Assembly (NCBI RefSeq): GCF_038050405.1
Contig: NZ_CP150900.1
Coordinates: forward strand, 3,720,001 to 3,784,000
Source of the DNA: Paraburkholderia sp. IMGN_8
Lineage (GTDB): Bacteria > Pseudomonadota > Gammaproteobacteria > Burkholderiales > Burkholderiaceae
Length of the DNA stretch: 64,000 bases
Direction: 5' to 3'
The position numbers and the translations under genes are program-made. Below are positions 1 through 8,281 of the stretch, one piece after another; position 1 is the stretch's first letter, and the number at the start of each line of letters is the position of its first letter. The notes beneath the pieces are model-generated. The model was not told where the DNA came from and did not search any database. It saw only the letters and a program-made list of their open reading frames with translations.

Positions 1-742
1 TACCGGTATCTTTGCCTTTTTCGGTAACCTTGAGTTCGTGCGAGAAGCGCTTGAGGGCATTCACGTCATTAAACCCCACGAGCTGGAATTCAGTACCCGG
101 CCATGCGATCAGGTTGCTGACCAGCATGGAGACGCCGCTACCCGAAACCAGCTCGCCAACCTTGCCTGTGAGCAGCGTGGCACCATTGGAATCGAGTAGT
201 TCGTAGCGGCCGTTATCGAGCGCGCGCAGCTTGAGTTTATTGTTCTCCAGTTCAGGCGGTACGCGAAGCGAATCGATACGTATCTTTTCACCACCCCATC
301 CGTACTTTGCAAGTCCGAACCAGGGTCGCGACGGCTCGCCTGGCGTGGCGAACTTGCTGACAATCGAACCGAGGAAGGGGAACTTATGCGCTTGCACCTG
401 CAGGTTGTAGCCGAACTTTTGCATGACCGGCTCGAGCACCGCTCGGCTTTGCATCATGGCAATTTCCGCGTCAGTTGACGGGGCTTGCTTCTGGACGACA
501 ATCGGTCCGTTTGGCCCAACCCCTAACTCGTTGGGGTCGGAGGCCTCGATCCGTACCAGAGCGCCCGCGGTGTACATCGGCGTTGCGAGCAAGACGTAGA
601 TCGTGGCGACAAGGATGACGGCGGCAGCAACGCCAATAACCGCCCATAGGTGATCGGAAAGCAGGCGTATCACGTCGCGTGCGCTAAGCCCACCGTCACG
701 AGGGCCGCCAAGAGATCTTGCATCGAGATTCGGCGTATTCAC
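1..742 (-). CDS. Wzz/Wzc-type polysaccharide co-polymerase, N-terminal part only (runs off window)
   Basis: An inner-membrane protein expected to control chain length and export of an extracellular polysaccharide. The frame is open from a GTG at 742 to the window edge, giving 247 complete codons; an AGGA lies about 9 bases upstream of the GTG and no ATG competes. A short cytoplasmic leader is followed by a membrane segment at about residues 32-53 and then a periplasmic Wzz-like region. It is clearly related to the complete tyrosine kinase at 24679-26913: both have a 'PF(L/I)G' stretch, a 'YGWG/YAWG' motif followed by a basic 'R/KI' strand, and an N-terminal 'L(S/T)..D' leader. The C-terminal kinase domain would lie outside the window, so kinase activity is assumed from the paralogue. 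It is the second gene of this kind in the window, which implies a second EPS locus to the left. Confidence 0.85.
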   Translation of the reverse strand, partial: MNTPNLDARSLGGPRDGGLSARDVIRLLSDHLWAVIGVAAAVILVATIYVLLATPMYTAGALVRIEASDPNELGVGPNGPIVVQKQAPSTDAEIAMMQSRAVLEPVMQKFGYNLQVQAHKFPFLGSIVSKFATPGEPSRPWFGLAKYGWGGEKIRIDSLRVPPELENNKLKLRALDNGRYELLDSNGATLLTGKVGELVSGSGVSMLVSNLIAWPGTEFQLVGFNDVNALKRFSHELKVTEKGKDTG

Positions 743-820
743 GTCAATCGTTCCTATAAAGATGGACCTGTGGAAACGGCTGGATGACGATCACATGCTT
801 TACTGCGCGATTGAACGGAG

Positions 821-850
821 CACGCAAGCGTGTTTTAAGCAGCGCTGCTT
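821..850. promoter_or_regulatory. Two adjacent inverted repeats between crp-like gene and Wzc-like gene
   Basis: In the 191-base gap between the Crp/Fnr gene (ending at 934) and the Wzc-like gene (starting at 742) there are two close dyads. CACGC-AA-GCGTG lies at 821-832, and the perfect 14-base palindrome AAGCAGCGCTGCTT lies at 837-850. Both sit about 80-110 bases upstream of the GTG start, so they could be operator sites for the Wzc-like gene or a weak terminator of the regulator gene. No T-run follows on the minus strand, which argues against a simple intrinsic terminator. Confidence 0.3.
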
Positions 851-933
851 CGGATAGGAGCGCGCCTGTATTGCTCAATCGCTGCCGCCTGTACGCAGCG
901 GATCCGGGTTGCTGACCAGCCACATTTCACGCG

Positions 934-1743
934 TCAACGTCCGCTGTAGGCCGAGTGGAGTTCGCGCTCTCTGTCTCTGCTGTGCATGAGCAGCGCCGAC
1001 GCAACCGGTATGCCGCCTTCTTTCTCTTCTGCACTGGCGAGCAGCAGCCGGCGGAATTCCCGTTTGACGATCCCATAGCACTCGCAGGCATGCCCTTCCA
1101 GACCTTCGCGGTCGAGCACGGTAATGTGACCTCGACGCATGCTGACCAGTCCGGCTTCCTGGAGCTTGCCGACCGCTTCCGTCACGCCCTCTCGACGGAC
1201 GCCGAGCATGGTCGCGATCAGTTGCTGAGTGACGATGAGTTCGTCCGACTTCAGTCGATCATGGGTGAGCAGGAGCCAGGTGCAGACCTGCTTGACGATG
1301 TGATGGTGCCTGTTGCACAGCGCACTCTGAGCGATCTGGGTGAGCAACGCCTGGATGTAAAGCAGCATCAGCTTATGGACGGGGCCATGCCGCTCGAACT
1401 CGCGCTTGAAGACCTGAGCGCTCATGGAGTACGCATAGCCACCGCTGCGCACTTCGATGCGGTTGGGCATGGTCACTCCGCCCATCAACACCGGAACGCC
1501 AATCACACCTTCGTTACCGATAGCAGCCACCTCCGCAGTTGCGCCGTCCGCCATCAAAAAGACCATCGACACGATAGCGGTAGTCGGGAAATACACTTGT
1601 TTGACGGTTTCGCCTGAGTCCGAGAGCAATTGGCCAGCACGTAGTCGCTGAAGCTTGAGGTGAGGAGCCATCAATGCCATCTCGGTCTCTGGCACGACAG
1701 CTAGCAGATGGTTCGCGAGTTGTTCATTCGTAAAGTCGAGCAT
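934..1743 (-). CDS. Crp/Fnr-family transcriptional regulator
   Basis: A 269-residue DNA-binding regulator. The N-terminal half (about residues 30-130) is a cyclic-nucleotide-binding-type beta barrel, visible as 'R.RAGQLLSDSGE', 'VYFPTTAIVSMV' and 'IGNEGVIGVP'. The C-terminal part (about 165-215) is a winged helix-turn-helix with 'QQLIATMLGVRREGVTEA' as the recognition region. The 'CECYG.VKREFRRLL' tail is typical of a large Burkholderia subgroup of these regulators. Crp/Fnr proteins of this genus include known c-di-GMP-responsive EPS regulators, but the ligand of this one cannot be read from sequence. It lies just upstream of a Wzc-like gene on the same strand and near a sigma-54 activator, which fits a role in EPS control; that is inference. 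Confidence 0.9.
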   Translation of the reverse strand: MLDFTNEQLANHLLAVVPETEMALMAPHLKLQRLRAGQLLSDSGETVKQVYFPTTAIVSMVFLMADGATAEVAAIGNEGVIGVPVLMGGVTMPNRIEVRSGGYAYSMSAQVFKREFERHGPVHKLMLLYIQALLTQIAQSALCNRHHHIVKQVCTWLLLTHDRLKSDELIVTQQLIATMLGVRREGVTEAVGKLQEAGLVSMRRGHITVLDREGLEGHACECYGIVKREFRRLLLASAEEKEGGIPVASALLMHSRDRERELHSAYSGR

Positions 1744-2406
1744 GGTCGTTTCCGGCTAGTCTTCGCATGCCAGAAGGCATGCAAAGTGTGAGGGCAACGG
1801 TTTACCGCCCAAAAATTACTGCACTGCGATAGTCCTACTGCAGCATCAGGTCGAAATGCCCGAAAGCATTGCCTCATTGGCGAGCCATGATTAGCCAAAG
1901 GCGTGCCATACGTTTTAAATGCTTGTTTTTAATGCAATTAATTATGAGAGGCCGAGTTGGGGCCCGATTCCGTCCGCGAACCGTCTCACATCTGAACGAC
2001 TTTACGAGTCAACAAACTTTCTGTGACGTGGTGCGCTAATTGCTGCGTCGCATTGCAGATCTGGGTGAACGTACGCCCTGCGGGCCGCTCCAGAAGTTAG
2101 GGCCTCTAAATGCGCCGCGCGCGCAGCGAGGTCGCAGAAACGAACACCCAGCCTTCGACCGAAAAGTGTCTCACTTCTGAACCATCCTTTTGACCCCAGA
2201 ACCTCAGGAGCTTAAGGAATTAATTCGTCGTCCTTTCATTGCGCTGTCTAATCATACGAATGGCCACTCGAAACCACACAACGATTGGCATAGCTAACCA
2301 TTTGTTCCACATTACCCACCTACGTCGCAAAACGTTAAGTTCGAATCCGAACCGAGCGGCTCTCTTCACCAACATATGATGTTCTCGTTTATCGTTTGTT
2401 GTCTGA
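1744..2406. other. Non-coding gap with a 15-base near-direct repeat
   Basis: About 660 bases with no convincing gene. The only structure seen is a near-identical direct repeat, GTCTCACATCTGAAC at 1983-1997 and GTCTCACTTCTGAAC at 2168-2182, 185 bases apart. Such 'TCTCA...TGAAC' ends can be scars of insertion sequences, but no transposase reading frame remains. A 51-codon minus-strand frame near 2226-2378 lacks a good ribosome-binding site and is not called. Confidence 0.35.
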
Positions 2407-2826
2407 ATCTGGGGAGAAGCACTACGCAGCGCCGAACAGCTGAGCGAGTGCGGCAAACCGTCTCGCATTCTCCCTGAACCGTCCGCGCACAACACAGCGC
2501 CTGCGCTTACTGCGGCGGCGCTGGAGGCGGTCGAGGGGAAGGCGAAGCGTATCGTCGTCAAGCCAGGCGAGAGCCCCTCCCTGCAAAGGCATCATCACCG
2601 GGCAGAGCATTGGGTCGTCGTAAGAGGGACAGCGCAGGTGACGTGCGGCGGGAAGACCTTCCTGCTAAGTGAAAATCAGTCGACTTATATTCCGCCCGGC
2701 ACGGTGCATCGCCTGAGCACCCTGGGGAAGACACCGCTTGAGATCATCGAGGTGCAGTCCGGTGCGTATCTGGGCGAAGATGATATTGTCCGGTTCGAGG
2801 ACAACTATGGGCGCATGCCTTCCTGA
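2407..2826 (+). pseudogene. 3' remnant of a second manC (cupin/phosphomannose isomerase domain)
   Basis: The frame from 2407 to the TGA at 2824-2826 has no ATG or GTG before 2638, which is already inside the conserved fold. Its last 90 or so codons match the C-terminal cupin domain of mannose-1-phosphate guanylyltransferase/mannose-6-phosphate isomerase. '[18 protein letters not shown]', '[19 protein letters not shown]' and '[21 protein letters not shown]' align almost residue for residue with the end of the intact manC at 29608-31158. The nucleotidyltransferase domain and the true start are gone, and the N-terminal 45 or so codons are unrelated. The metal-binding histidines (HHH) survive. 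A working stand-alone cupin started from a rare codon is possible but less likely than a decayed gene end. Confidence 0.75.
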
Positions 2827-2831
2827 CGCGC

Positions 2832-4277
2832 TCAATCTTTGCGCCGGGCGTTGCCCACTTTGGCGTAGCGTTCCTTCCACTCTTCCTGTTCCTCGTCGCA
2901 TGCGGCAGGGACAGCCGGGGTCCGCGTGGAAGCGGCAGTGCTGTCCTGGTGCGCACGGCCGCCGTAGTTCGCCATCAGCCGGTACAGCGTCGCACGCGAG
3001 ATGTCGAGCTCGCGGGCTGCGGGACGTGACCGGCCGCGATGACGTCGGAGGGCCGCTTCAATCACCCTTTTTTCCGCGGCTTCGCGCACGTGGGTCAGCG
3101 TGTTGTTGCCTTCGCTCAGCATATAGTCCAGTTCCAGATCGGCCGGGCCAAGCACGCGCCCATCCGACATCACGATCGCGCGACGGACGCGGTTCACGAG
3201 CTCGCGAACATTGCCGGGCCAGCTATACGCGTACATCGCCTTGATCGCTTCGTCGGAGAATCCGCGGATCTGATGAGAGGCGTCAGAGCGATATTTTTCC
3301 AGCATGTGATACGCAAGTACCTCGATGTCCTCACCACGCTTCCTGAGCGGCGGCTCAGCAATGCGTAGCACACACAGCCGGTGATAGAGATCTTCGCGAA
3401 ACGTTTGCTCTGCGACGGCTTTTTCAAGCGTGACGTTAGTTGCGGCAATGATCCGCACGTCCACATCGATCGACTCCGTGCCTCCGAGCCGCTGGATCTT
3501 CCTGTCCTGCAGAAAACGCAGCACGATAGATTGACTTTCCAATGGAAGATCACCGATCTCGTCGAGGAACAGCGTGCCGCCGTGCGCGGCCTCGATGCGG
3601 CCAATTTTGCGTTGGAACGCACCCGTGAAGGCTCCACGTTCATACCCGAATAACTCGGATTGCACGAGATGATAAGGAAGCGCTCCACAATTGATCACCA
3701 CCAAGGGGCCATTGCGCCGTACCGAACGCTTGTGAATAGCCATGGCCGTCAATTCCTTACCCGTACCCGACTCGCCGGAAATCAGCACGGGCGCCTCGCT
3801 GTTCGCAACCTTGGTTATGGCGCGAAACAGATCTTTCATTGCAGGACAGGTACCGACTATTTCATCGCGCACCGTGAGCGCATCCGTTTCCGCGTTGAGT
3901 ACCACCATGCCGTGCTCATGACCGATAGCATCGGCAATGCTGTCTAGTTCATAAGGAACGGTGACAAACCGTGAGAAATACCGGCGGATCACACCGCGCT
4001 GAAGTTCGTTCGTTAGCTGAGGCGCGGCCAGGATGCCGACCCAGCCTATCCCCGCCGTGGCGAAGCAAGATTTGAAACCGGCAAGTTCGTGTGACGAGAA
4101 ACCGCTCGCGAAGTCAAACACGCCTACGGTCGGATGACGCGCGGCGAGATGAGCTCTGGCCTCCCGGCCCGACCTCAGCGCCGCGACGTCCCAGCCGCGT
4201 TGTCCGAGCGTGTCGCATAGCCCCCGCTCGGGTGAACGGGAAACATAAACTAACGACCGATAAAACTGTTTATTCAA
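2832..4277 (-). CDS. Sigma-54-dependent transcriptional activator, Fis-type HTH
   Basis: An enhancer-binding activator of RNA polymerase carrying RpoN. The 481 residues hold an N-terminal domain of about 130 residues that resembles a degenerate response-regulator fold, then a AAA+ domain with Walker A GESGTGKE (168-175), the sigma-54 contact loop GAFTGA (215-220) and Walker [11 protein letters not shown] (233-242), and a Fis-type HTH near residues 425-450 ('[18 protein letters not shown]'). The receiver-like part lacks an obvious phospho-accepting Asp triad, as in VpsR-type regulators that answer to c-di-GMP; that match is by architecture only. It is convergent with the manC remnant and sits at the head of the EPS region, so EPS control is the natural role. 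I found no clean -24/-12 sequence upstream of the nearby genes by eye. Confidence 0.92.
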   Translation of the reverse strand: MNKQFYRSLVYVSRSPERGLCDTLGQRGWDVAALRSGREARAHLAARHPTVGVFDFASGFSSHELAGFKSCFATAGIGWVGILAAPQLTNELQRGVIRRYFSRFVTVPYELDSIADAIGHEHGMVVLNAETDALTVRDEIVGTCPAMKDLFRAITKVANSEAPVLISGESGTGKELTAMAIHKRSVRRNGPLVVINCGALPYHLVQSELFGYERGAFTGAFQRKIGRIEAAHGGTLFLDEIGDLPLESQSIVLRFLQDRKIQRLGGTESIDVDVRIIAATNVTLEKAVAEQTFREDLYHRLCVLRIAEPPLRKRGEDIEVLAYHMLEKYRSDASHQIRGFSDEAIKAMYAYSWPGNVRELVNRVRRAIVMSDGRVLGPADLELDYMLSEGNNTLTHVREAAEKRVIEAALRRHRGRSRPAARELDISRATLYRLMANYGGRAHQDSTAASTRTPAVPAACDEEQEEWKERYAKVGNARRKD

Positions 4278-5241
4278 ATCGCAACCTTTTCCTGTTGATG
4301 ATCATTTACCCAGGATTGCCAGGATCTATCACCGCGTTTCGTCTGCGGATTGTTGAAATTGTCGTATGCGGATCGGTAAATAAAATCGAATCCCACGCAA
4401 CAGCAATTTATGTTGACTGGTCGGCTAAGTTGAACGTCACCAAATCAGGTGCTGACTATCAGACAAACCACCCGTTGGCGAGGCGGCAAGACCCACCTGG
4501 ACGCATCTTCCACTCTTTACTGCGAGGTAGCGTCCGTTTGCAAACTACAGTTGAGCGGTCTGGCGTACAGACCGTTGTCGGCGATCAGGAAAAAACGCTT
4601 ATACCACGACTTCTTTGATGGTTTCAAACAACTGCACATGTTGACCGCATCCCCCCGACTCCAAAAAGGAACAAGTCAAATCAGACGAATAGCGCGGATT
4701 TCTGACCCTTCTTAGGGTTGTCCATTATCGGTGTCAGCATCCGCCAAACTATCGCCCTTATTTGCGCCGCGCGTCCTGGTTCGCTCGCGCTGGTCACAGC
4801 ATTCCTACGACAATAAACAGAAAAACATCGAGATCGCGGGGCAGCGTATCGGTGCCGCGTCGGTCCCCAGCCGCACGGTTTAAATCACACAATCATGTTA
4901 CACGGACAAAAATGGAACAACATGTGACAACAATGGCTCGAACCGGCTACGGCATGCACGTCAGGGGGTTGCGGCACAGCCTTCCTCGCGCCATGTCGGT
5001 CAGGCGGGTCGCCAGCCAAGCGGATAAGCCGGCAAGGCATCTTAAGCCGGGGCCTGCGCGTCCCCCGGAAGCGCTCAAGCCGCCCGCAAAAACTTGAGCG
5101 AAGACCGGGTGTAGCGTGACCATTGGGTGCATCAGTAAGGCGTGCGTAGCACCTCGTTTCTCGCTGAGCGCCAATTTGCGCCAGATCGCGCCAATACGTT
5201 TGTAGGCAAGTCAATCGACCTGTCCAACATAAGGAGTTACT
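4278..5241. other. Long intergenic region between divergent regulator and PAP2 gene
   Basis: About 960 bases without a supported gene. The first third (4280-4460), next to the activator start, is relatively AT-rich, as expected of a promoter region. The second half is GC-rich but its open frames in all directions have poor composition and no ribosome-binding sites. The only clear signal is AAGGAG at 5231-5236 serving the gene at 5242. Confidence 0.4.
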
Positions 5242-5868
5242 GTGCGGCTGCTATCTTATATAACCAATTTCGGCGATCCTTACTTGACTTCGCTACTCGC
5301 AGGAGTCGTCATGCTGTGGCTTGCAGCGACGCGGGCGTGGCGACCACTGGTTGTTTGGACGAGCTGTTTTAGCGTGGGGGTATTGGCCGTCGCAGCAAGC
5401 AGGATTGCCCACGCAGGATGGGGGGTCGAAATACCTGCGCTGAACTTTACGGTCATCAGTGGTCATTCCATGCTAGCCAGTGCGGTCTATCCGACGACTT
5501 TCGGCATCTGCGCGACTCAGGCAAAACCACGCACTGCTGTGCTGGCCTACCTGTTCGGCCTCGCTTGCGCATTGGCGATTGGCGTGTCGCGGGTCCTCAT
5601 GGGCTTTCATTCAACCGCTGAGGTCGTGACCGGGTGGCTGCTCGGCACGCTTATCGCCGGCATGACATGCAGCCTGATCGGTCAGTCACGCGTGCGCACC
5701 TTTTCAGTTGGGAGGTTTTCGACGCACGACTCCACGCCGTTCGCAGCGACTGCTCTGGCGCTCATCGTGGTTTGTCACGGCAAGGTCATACCCGTTTCCG
5801 GCTGGATCGACAGCACTGCGTCCGAAGTGACGCAATGGAGCAAAGGGCAAGTGGTTGAAACTCGCTAG
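5242..5868 (+). CDS. PAP2-superfamily membrane protein (degenerate phosphatase motifs)
   Basis: A 208-residue polytopic membrane protein with about five membrane segments. The GTG start at 5242 is fixed by AAGGAG five bases upstream. It shows the second and third PAP2 signatures: S-G-H at 73-75 and S-R-x5-H-x3 at 116-127. The last position of the third motif is Glu127 rather than Asp, and the first motif (K-x6-R-P) is missing; only an isolated 'WRP' at 33-35 is present. PAP2 enzymes in EPS loci usually act on undecaprenyl pyrophosphate or a lipid-linked phosphate at the outer face of the inner membrane. The changed motifs leave activity uncertain. It converges on the hydrolase gene with a 16-base gap. 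Confidence 0.75.
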   Translation: MRLLSYITNFGDPYLTSLLAGVVMLWLAATRAWRPLVVWTSCFSVGVLAVAASRIAHAGWGVEIPALNFTVISGHSMLASAVYPTTFGICATQAKPRTAVLAYLFGLACALAIGVSRVLMGFHSTAEVVTGWLLGTLIAGMTCSLIGQSRVRTFSVGRFSTHDSTPFAATALALIVVCHGKVIPVSGWIDSTASEVTQWSKGQVVETR

Positions 5869-5884
5869 ACTGAACCGTGCCGCG

Positions 5885-7771
5885 TCACGCCGATTTTTTG
5901 GCCCGCGGCAAACTTGCCGGCATGTCCGATTCGCGACTCGCGCCCCTATCTTTTCCCGCGCCGCTGCCGGCAGTAGCTGAGAGCGATGCAACCACGGCGC
6001 CGACCGGTTTCGGCACAGGGGAGATTTTTTCGTCTACGACGGCGGTAAGGAATACCGTGTGCAAAAATTCCTCGCATACGGCCATCACATGTTCCCGTGC
6101 AATCCGATGCAGCACCTCATGGTCCATGTCGCGGACAATGAGCGTACGCACACGTGAGAGCTTTTTCAAGCGGCGACCGTGCACACCGAAGTGCATATAA
6201 AGTTCGTCGAGGCTATGGTCTCGCGGGCTAAAGAGCAGACGAACGTGAACACCGTCCGCATCCAGTCGTTGAAACAGCTTGCGGACCTGCTGGCTTTCCG
6301 TCGCCGAGCACAGTGCTTCGCCGCTCCAAGCCGCCACCGTGCCCTGTATCTGCGCAACTGCGTGCCGCCACATCGTGCGCGTGGCGAGTCCAAGCCGCGC
6401 GTGGCCGCGGATAACCTCGACCCATTTTCCGGCGCGCACCATGGAGCGCAGGTGCGCTCGCGGCGACCCCAGCTTACGCTCAGCCGCGCCTTGCATCGTA
6501 CATCCGTCCGGCAGGACGAAGCCGACCGGATTGACCATAACGAGTCCACGCACCGCGCGGTTCAGCCTCGTCGCCTGCAGCGCCGCGTATGCCCCCGCGC
6601 AGATACCAAAAACGACGACGTGGCGGTAACCGCGTCCCACGAGCCAATCCACCGCGCGGGACAGGTCCTCCCCCGTCGCATCGAGGACCGTTTGGCCAGG
6701 AACGCCGCTGCGTGCCGCGCAACAACTGTCGCCAAGCCCTCGGGCGTCGATTCGCAACGACGCAAAGCCGCGCTTCACAAGCTCCCGTCCAAGCTCCACA
6801 CCAAAACGTCCGTCGCCGACGTGATGGGTGGCGGCCGTATTGGCAATCAGAAGCACAGGCGTGTGCTCAGGCGCTGCGTGCCGCATTGCAGGTTCGCACA
6901 GCATGCAAAAGACGCTCCCGTCCCCCACGTGTAGCGGGTATTCGATTGCGGACGTGGTGACGAGGGCTGGGCTCGCATCGACTGTCACCGCCGGCGCACG
7001 GACACACGGCTCCACACCCTCCGACAGCCAGTCCGCCACCCTGTTCAACAGCAATTCCGGGAGCTCGGTCAGCCATGCGGGCTGGAGCACCCGCGTGTAG
7101 CTTTCGAAGGCCACCGACTCCACGCAGGCGCCTTTGGCTTCAAAGTGGGCACTGAGCTCGTGACTGCCATCGCGCTGGCCGCTATGAGCGACGAGGACCC
7201 GCTGCGCGGGTACCTGTGGCTCCTTGCACAGGTCGAGATCGCCGATTGTTTCAAGCGCCGCCGCACTGACTCGGTGGCCCAGGATGTCCCGCGCGCCGGG
7301 CGGCGTGTGCTCGTGGTTTTCGCCAACACCGGCAGTCTGTCGCCAGGTCTGATTCAGGATGTTCATTTCGCGCAAAAAAAGACGCATCGACCGAACCGGT
7401 GCGAGCATGGCAATTGATTCGATTTCGCTCTTGCGCGCCGCCAATGCAGCGACCGTTGCGCCGAAGCGAAACCCCGCGAGGGAAACCCGCTCTATGCCGG
7501 TGATGCTCCTTAAGTAGTCGATCGCCTCGATAACTTCGTCGGCCCAATCGCTGGGACACAACAGACTTTCGCAATCGGCGGAATCTCCTGTACCCCGATA
7601 ATCGAAACGCAAAACCGGAACGCCGCGTGCGGCAAGACGCTGCGCGAGTTCGCGCATTGCGTGGTGCAGCCACATTGCCTCATGCCCGAAGGGGTTGCAA
7701 AGCACAACGCCCCTTTTACCATCGGCCGGATGCAGCCAGCCAAAATGCCCATTGAAAATGACAGGTTTCAT
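5885..7771 (-). CDS. Tandem alpha/beta-hydrolase fusion with atypical nucleophile elbows
   Basis: A 628-residue cytoplasmic protein made of two alpha/beta-hydrolase units. The first (residues 1-255) has the strand 'VPVLRFDYRGTGDS' and an elbow GFRFG at 100-104, where the nucleophile position is Arg102. The second (275-600) has 'ASLRIDARGLGDS' and an elbow GICAG at 389-393, with Cys391 in the nucleophile position. From memory these two elbow types match exosortase-A-associated hydrolase 2 (Arg) and hydrolase 1 (Cys), usually two neighbouring genes; here they form one chain. The C-terminal part carries 'LLFSPRDHSLDELYMHFG' and 'DMDHEVLH', consistent with the Asp/His region of the fold. Substrate unknown; such proteins occur in EPS clusters. 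No exosortase is seen in the window. Confidence 0.8.
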   Translation of the reverse strand: MKPVIFNGHFGWLHPADGKRGVVLCNPFGHEAMWLHHAMRELAQRLAARGVPVLRFDYRGTGDSADCESLLCPSDWADEVIEAIDYLRSITGIERVSLAGFRFGATVAALAARKSEIESIAMLAPVRSMRLFLREMNILNQTWRQTAGVGENHEHTPPGARDILGHRVSAAALETIGDLDLCKEPQVPAQRVLVAHSGQRDGSHELSAHFEAKGACVESVAFESYTRVLQPAWLTELPELLLNRVADWLSEGVEPCVRAPAVTVDASPALVTTSAIEYPLHVGDGSVFCMLCEPAMRHAAPEHTPVLLIANTAATHHVGDGRFGVELGRELVKRGFASLRIDARGLGDSCCAARSGVPGQTVLDATGEDLSRAVDWLVGRGYRHVVVFGICAGAYAALQATRLNRAVRGLVMVNPVGFVLPDGCTMQGAAERKLGSPRAHLRSMVRAGKWVEVIRGHARLGLATRTMWRHAVAQIQGTVAAWSGEALCSATESQQVRKLFQRLDADGVHVRLLFSPRDHSLDELYMHFGVHGRRLKKLSRVRTLIVRDMDHEVLHRIAREHVMAVCEEFLHTVFLTAVVDEKISPVPKPVGAVVASLSATAGSGAGKDRGASRESDMPASLPRAKKSA

Positions 7772-7947
7772 TGTTCTAAGTCCTGATGGCGGTTAGCGTC
7801 TCGCGTCAGAGTTGGGTTGCTGGTGGCATGGACAGTGCGTTCCCACAGTGCAACCGCGCCCAGTAAGCGCTCTTTCCCGCCAACGTTAAGTGCGCTCCCA
7901 CACATACGATCCGGCGCGCGAGCGGGGCCCGATCATGGCACTGCCCT

Positions 7948-8241
7948 GTGGCGAACTCAGGGCATTGTGCAGACGGATTGGTCCGGGCACAGGCAATTTT
8001 CCTGCGCGAGCAGCAGCACGACGCGCTGTTGAGCGTGGCGCGCGGCTGCGGCCATATCGCGCGATGGAGCTGCGTGTGGCACAAGGCAGGCGACGCGCTG
8101 TTGATCGATTCGAGCAGCAAGGAAGCGCAGCGCCTCGTCACGCTTGAGATGCACGAGTCCGAACTCGCGAGCGCGTGGCCGCCGGCACCCGCGGACGCTC
8201 CGACACCCGACGAGCGCAACCTCGCCATCAACCATCATTGA
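7948..8241 (+). CDS. Hypothetical protein, possibly a remnant
   Basis: A 97-codon frame from a GTG at 7948, opposite in strand to both neighbours. From about codon 20 onward codon use is strongly GC-ending and the protein looks plausible ('GCGHIARWSCVWHKAGDALLIDSS' pattern with alternating hydrophobic residues, in the style of small beta-barrel proteins). The first 20 codons look non-coding and there is no ribosome-binding site, so the true N-terminus may have been lost. I do not recognise a family. It may be a fragment left by rearrangement in the EPS region. Confidence 0.3.
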   Translation: MANSGHCADGLVRAQAIFLREQQHDALLSVARGCGHIARWSCVWHKAGDALLIDSSSKEAQRLVTLEMHESELASAWPPAPADAPTPDERNLAINHH

Positions 8242-8281
8242 ACTTGCCGCGCCGGCACGCACAGCCCTCCGCCCGCGCGCA

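Noticed and set aside
955..1617. A 220-codon plus-strand frame opposite the Crp/Fnr gene
   Set aside because: It is the antisense shadow of a clear Crp/Fnr gene and has no family resemblance or ribosome-binding site.
2226..2561. A minus-strand frame of 51-113 codons with a Trp/Arg-rich end
   Set aside because: Weak start signal, unusual composition, and it overlaps the manC remnant on the other strand.
4278..5241. A sigma-54 -24/-12 promoter for the PAP2 gene
   Set aside because: Several GG...GC pairs were checked by eye but the spacing was wrong by one or more bases in each.
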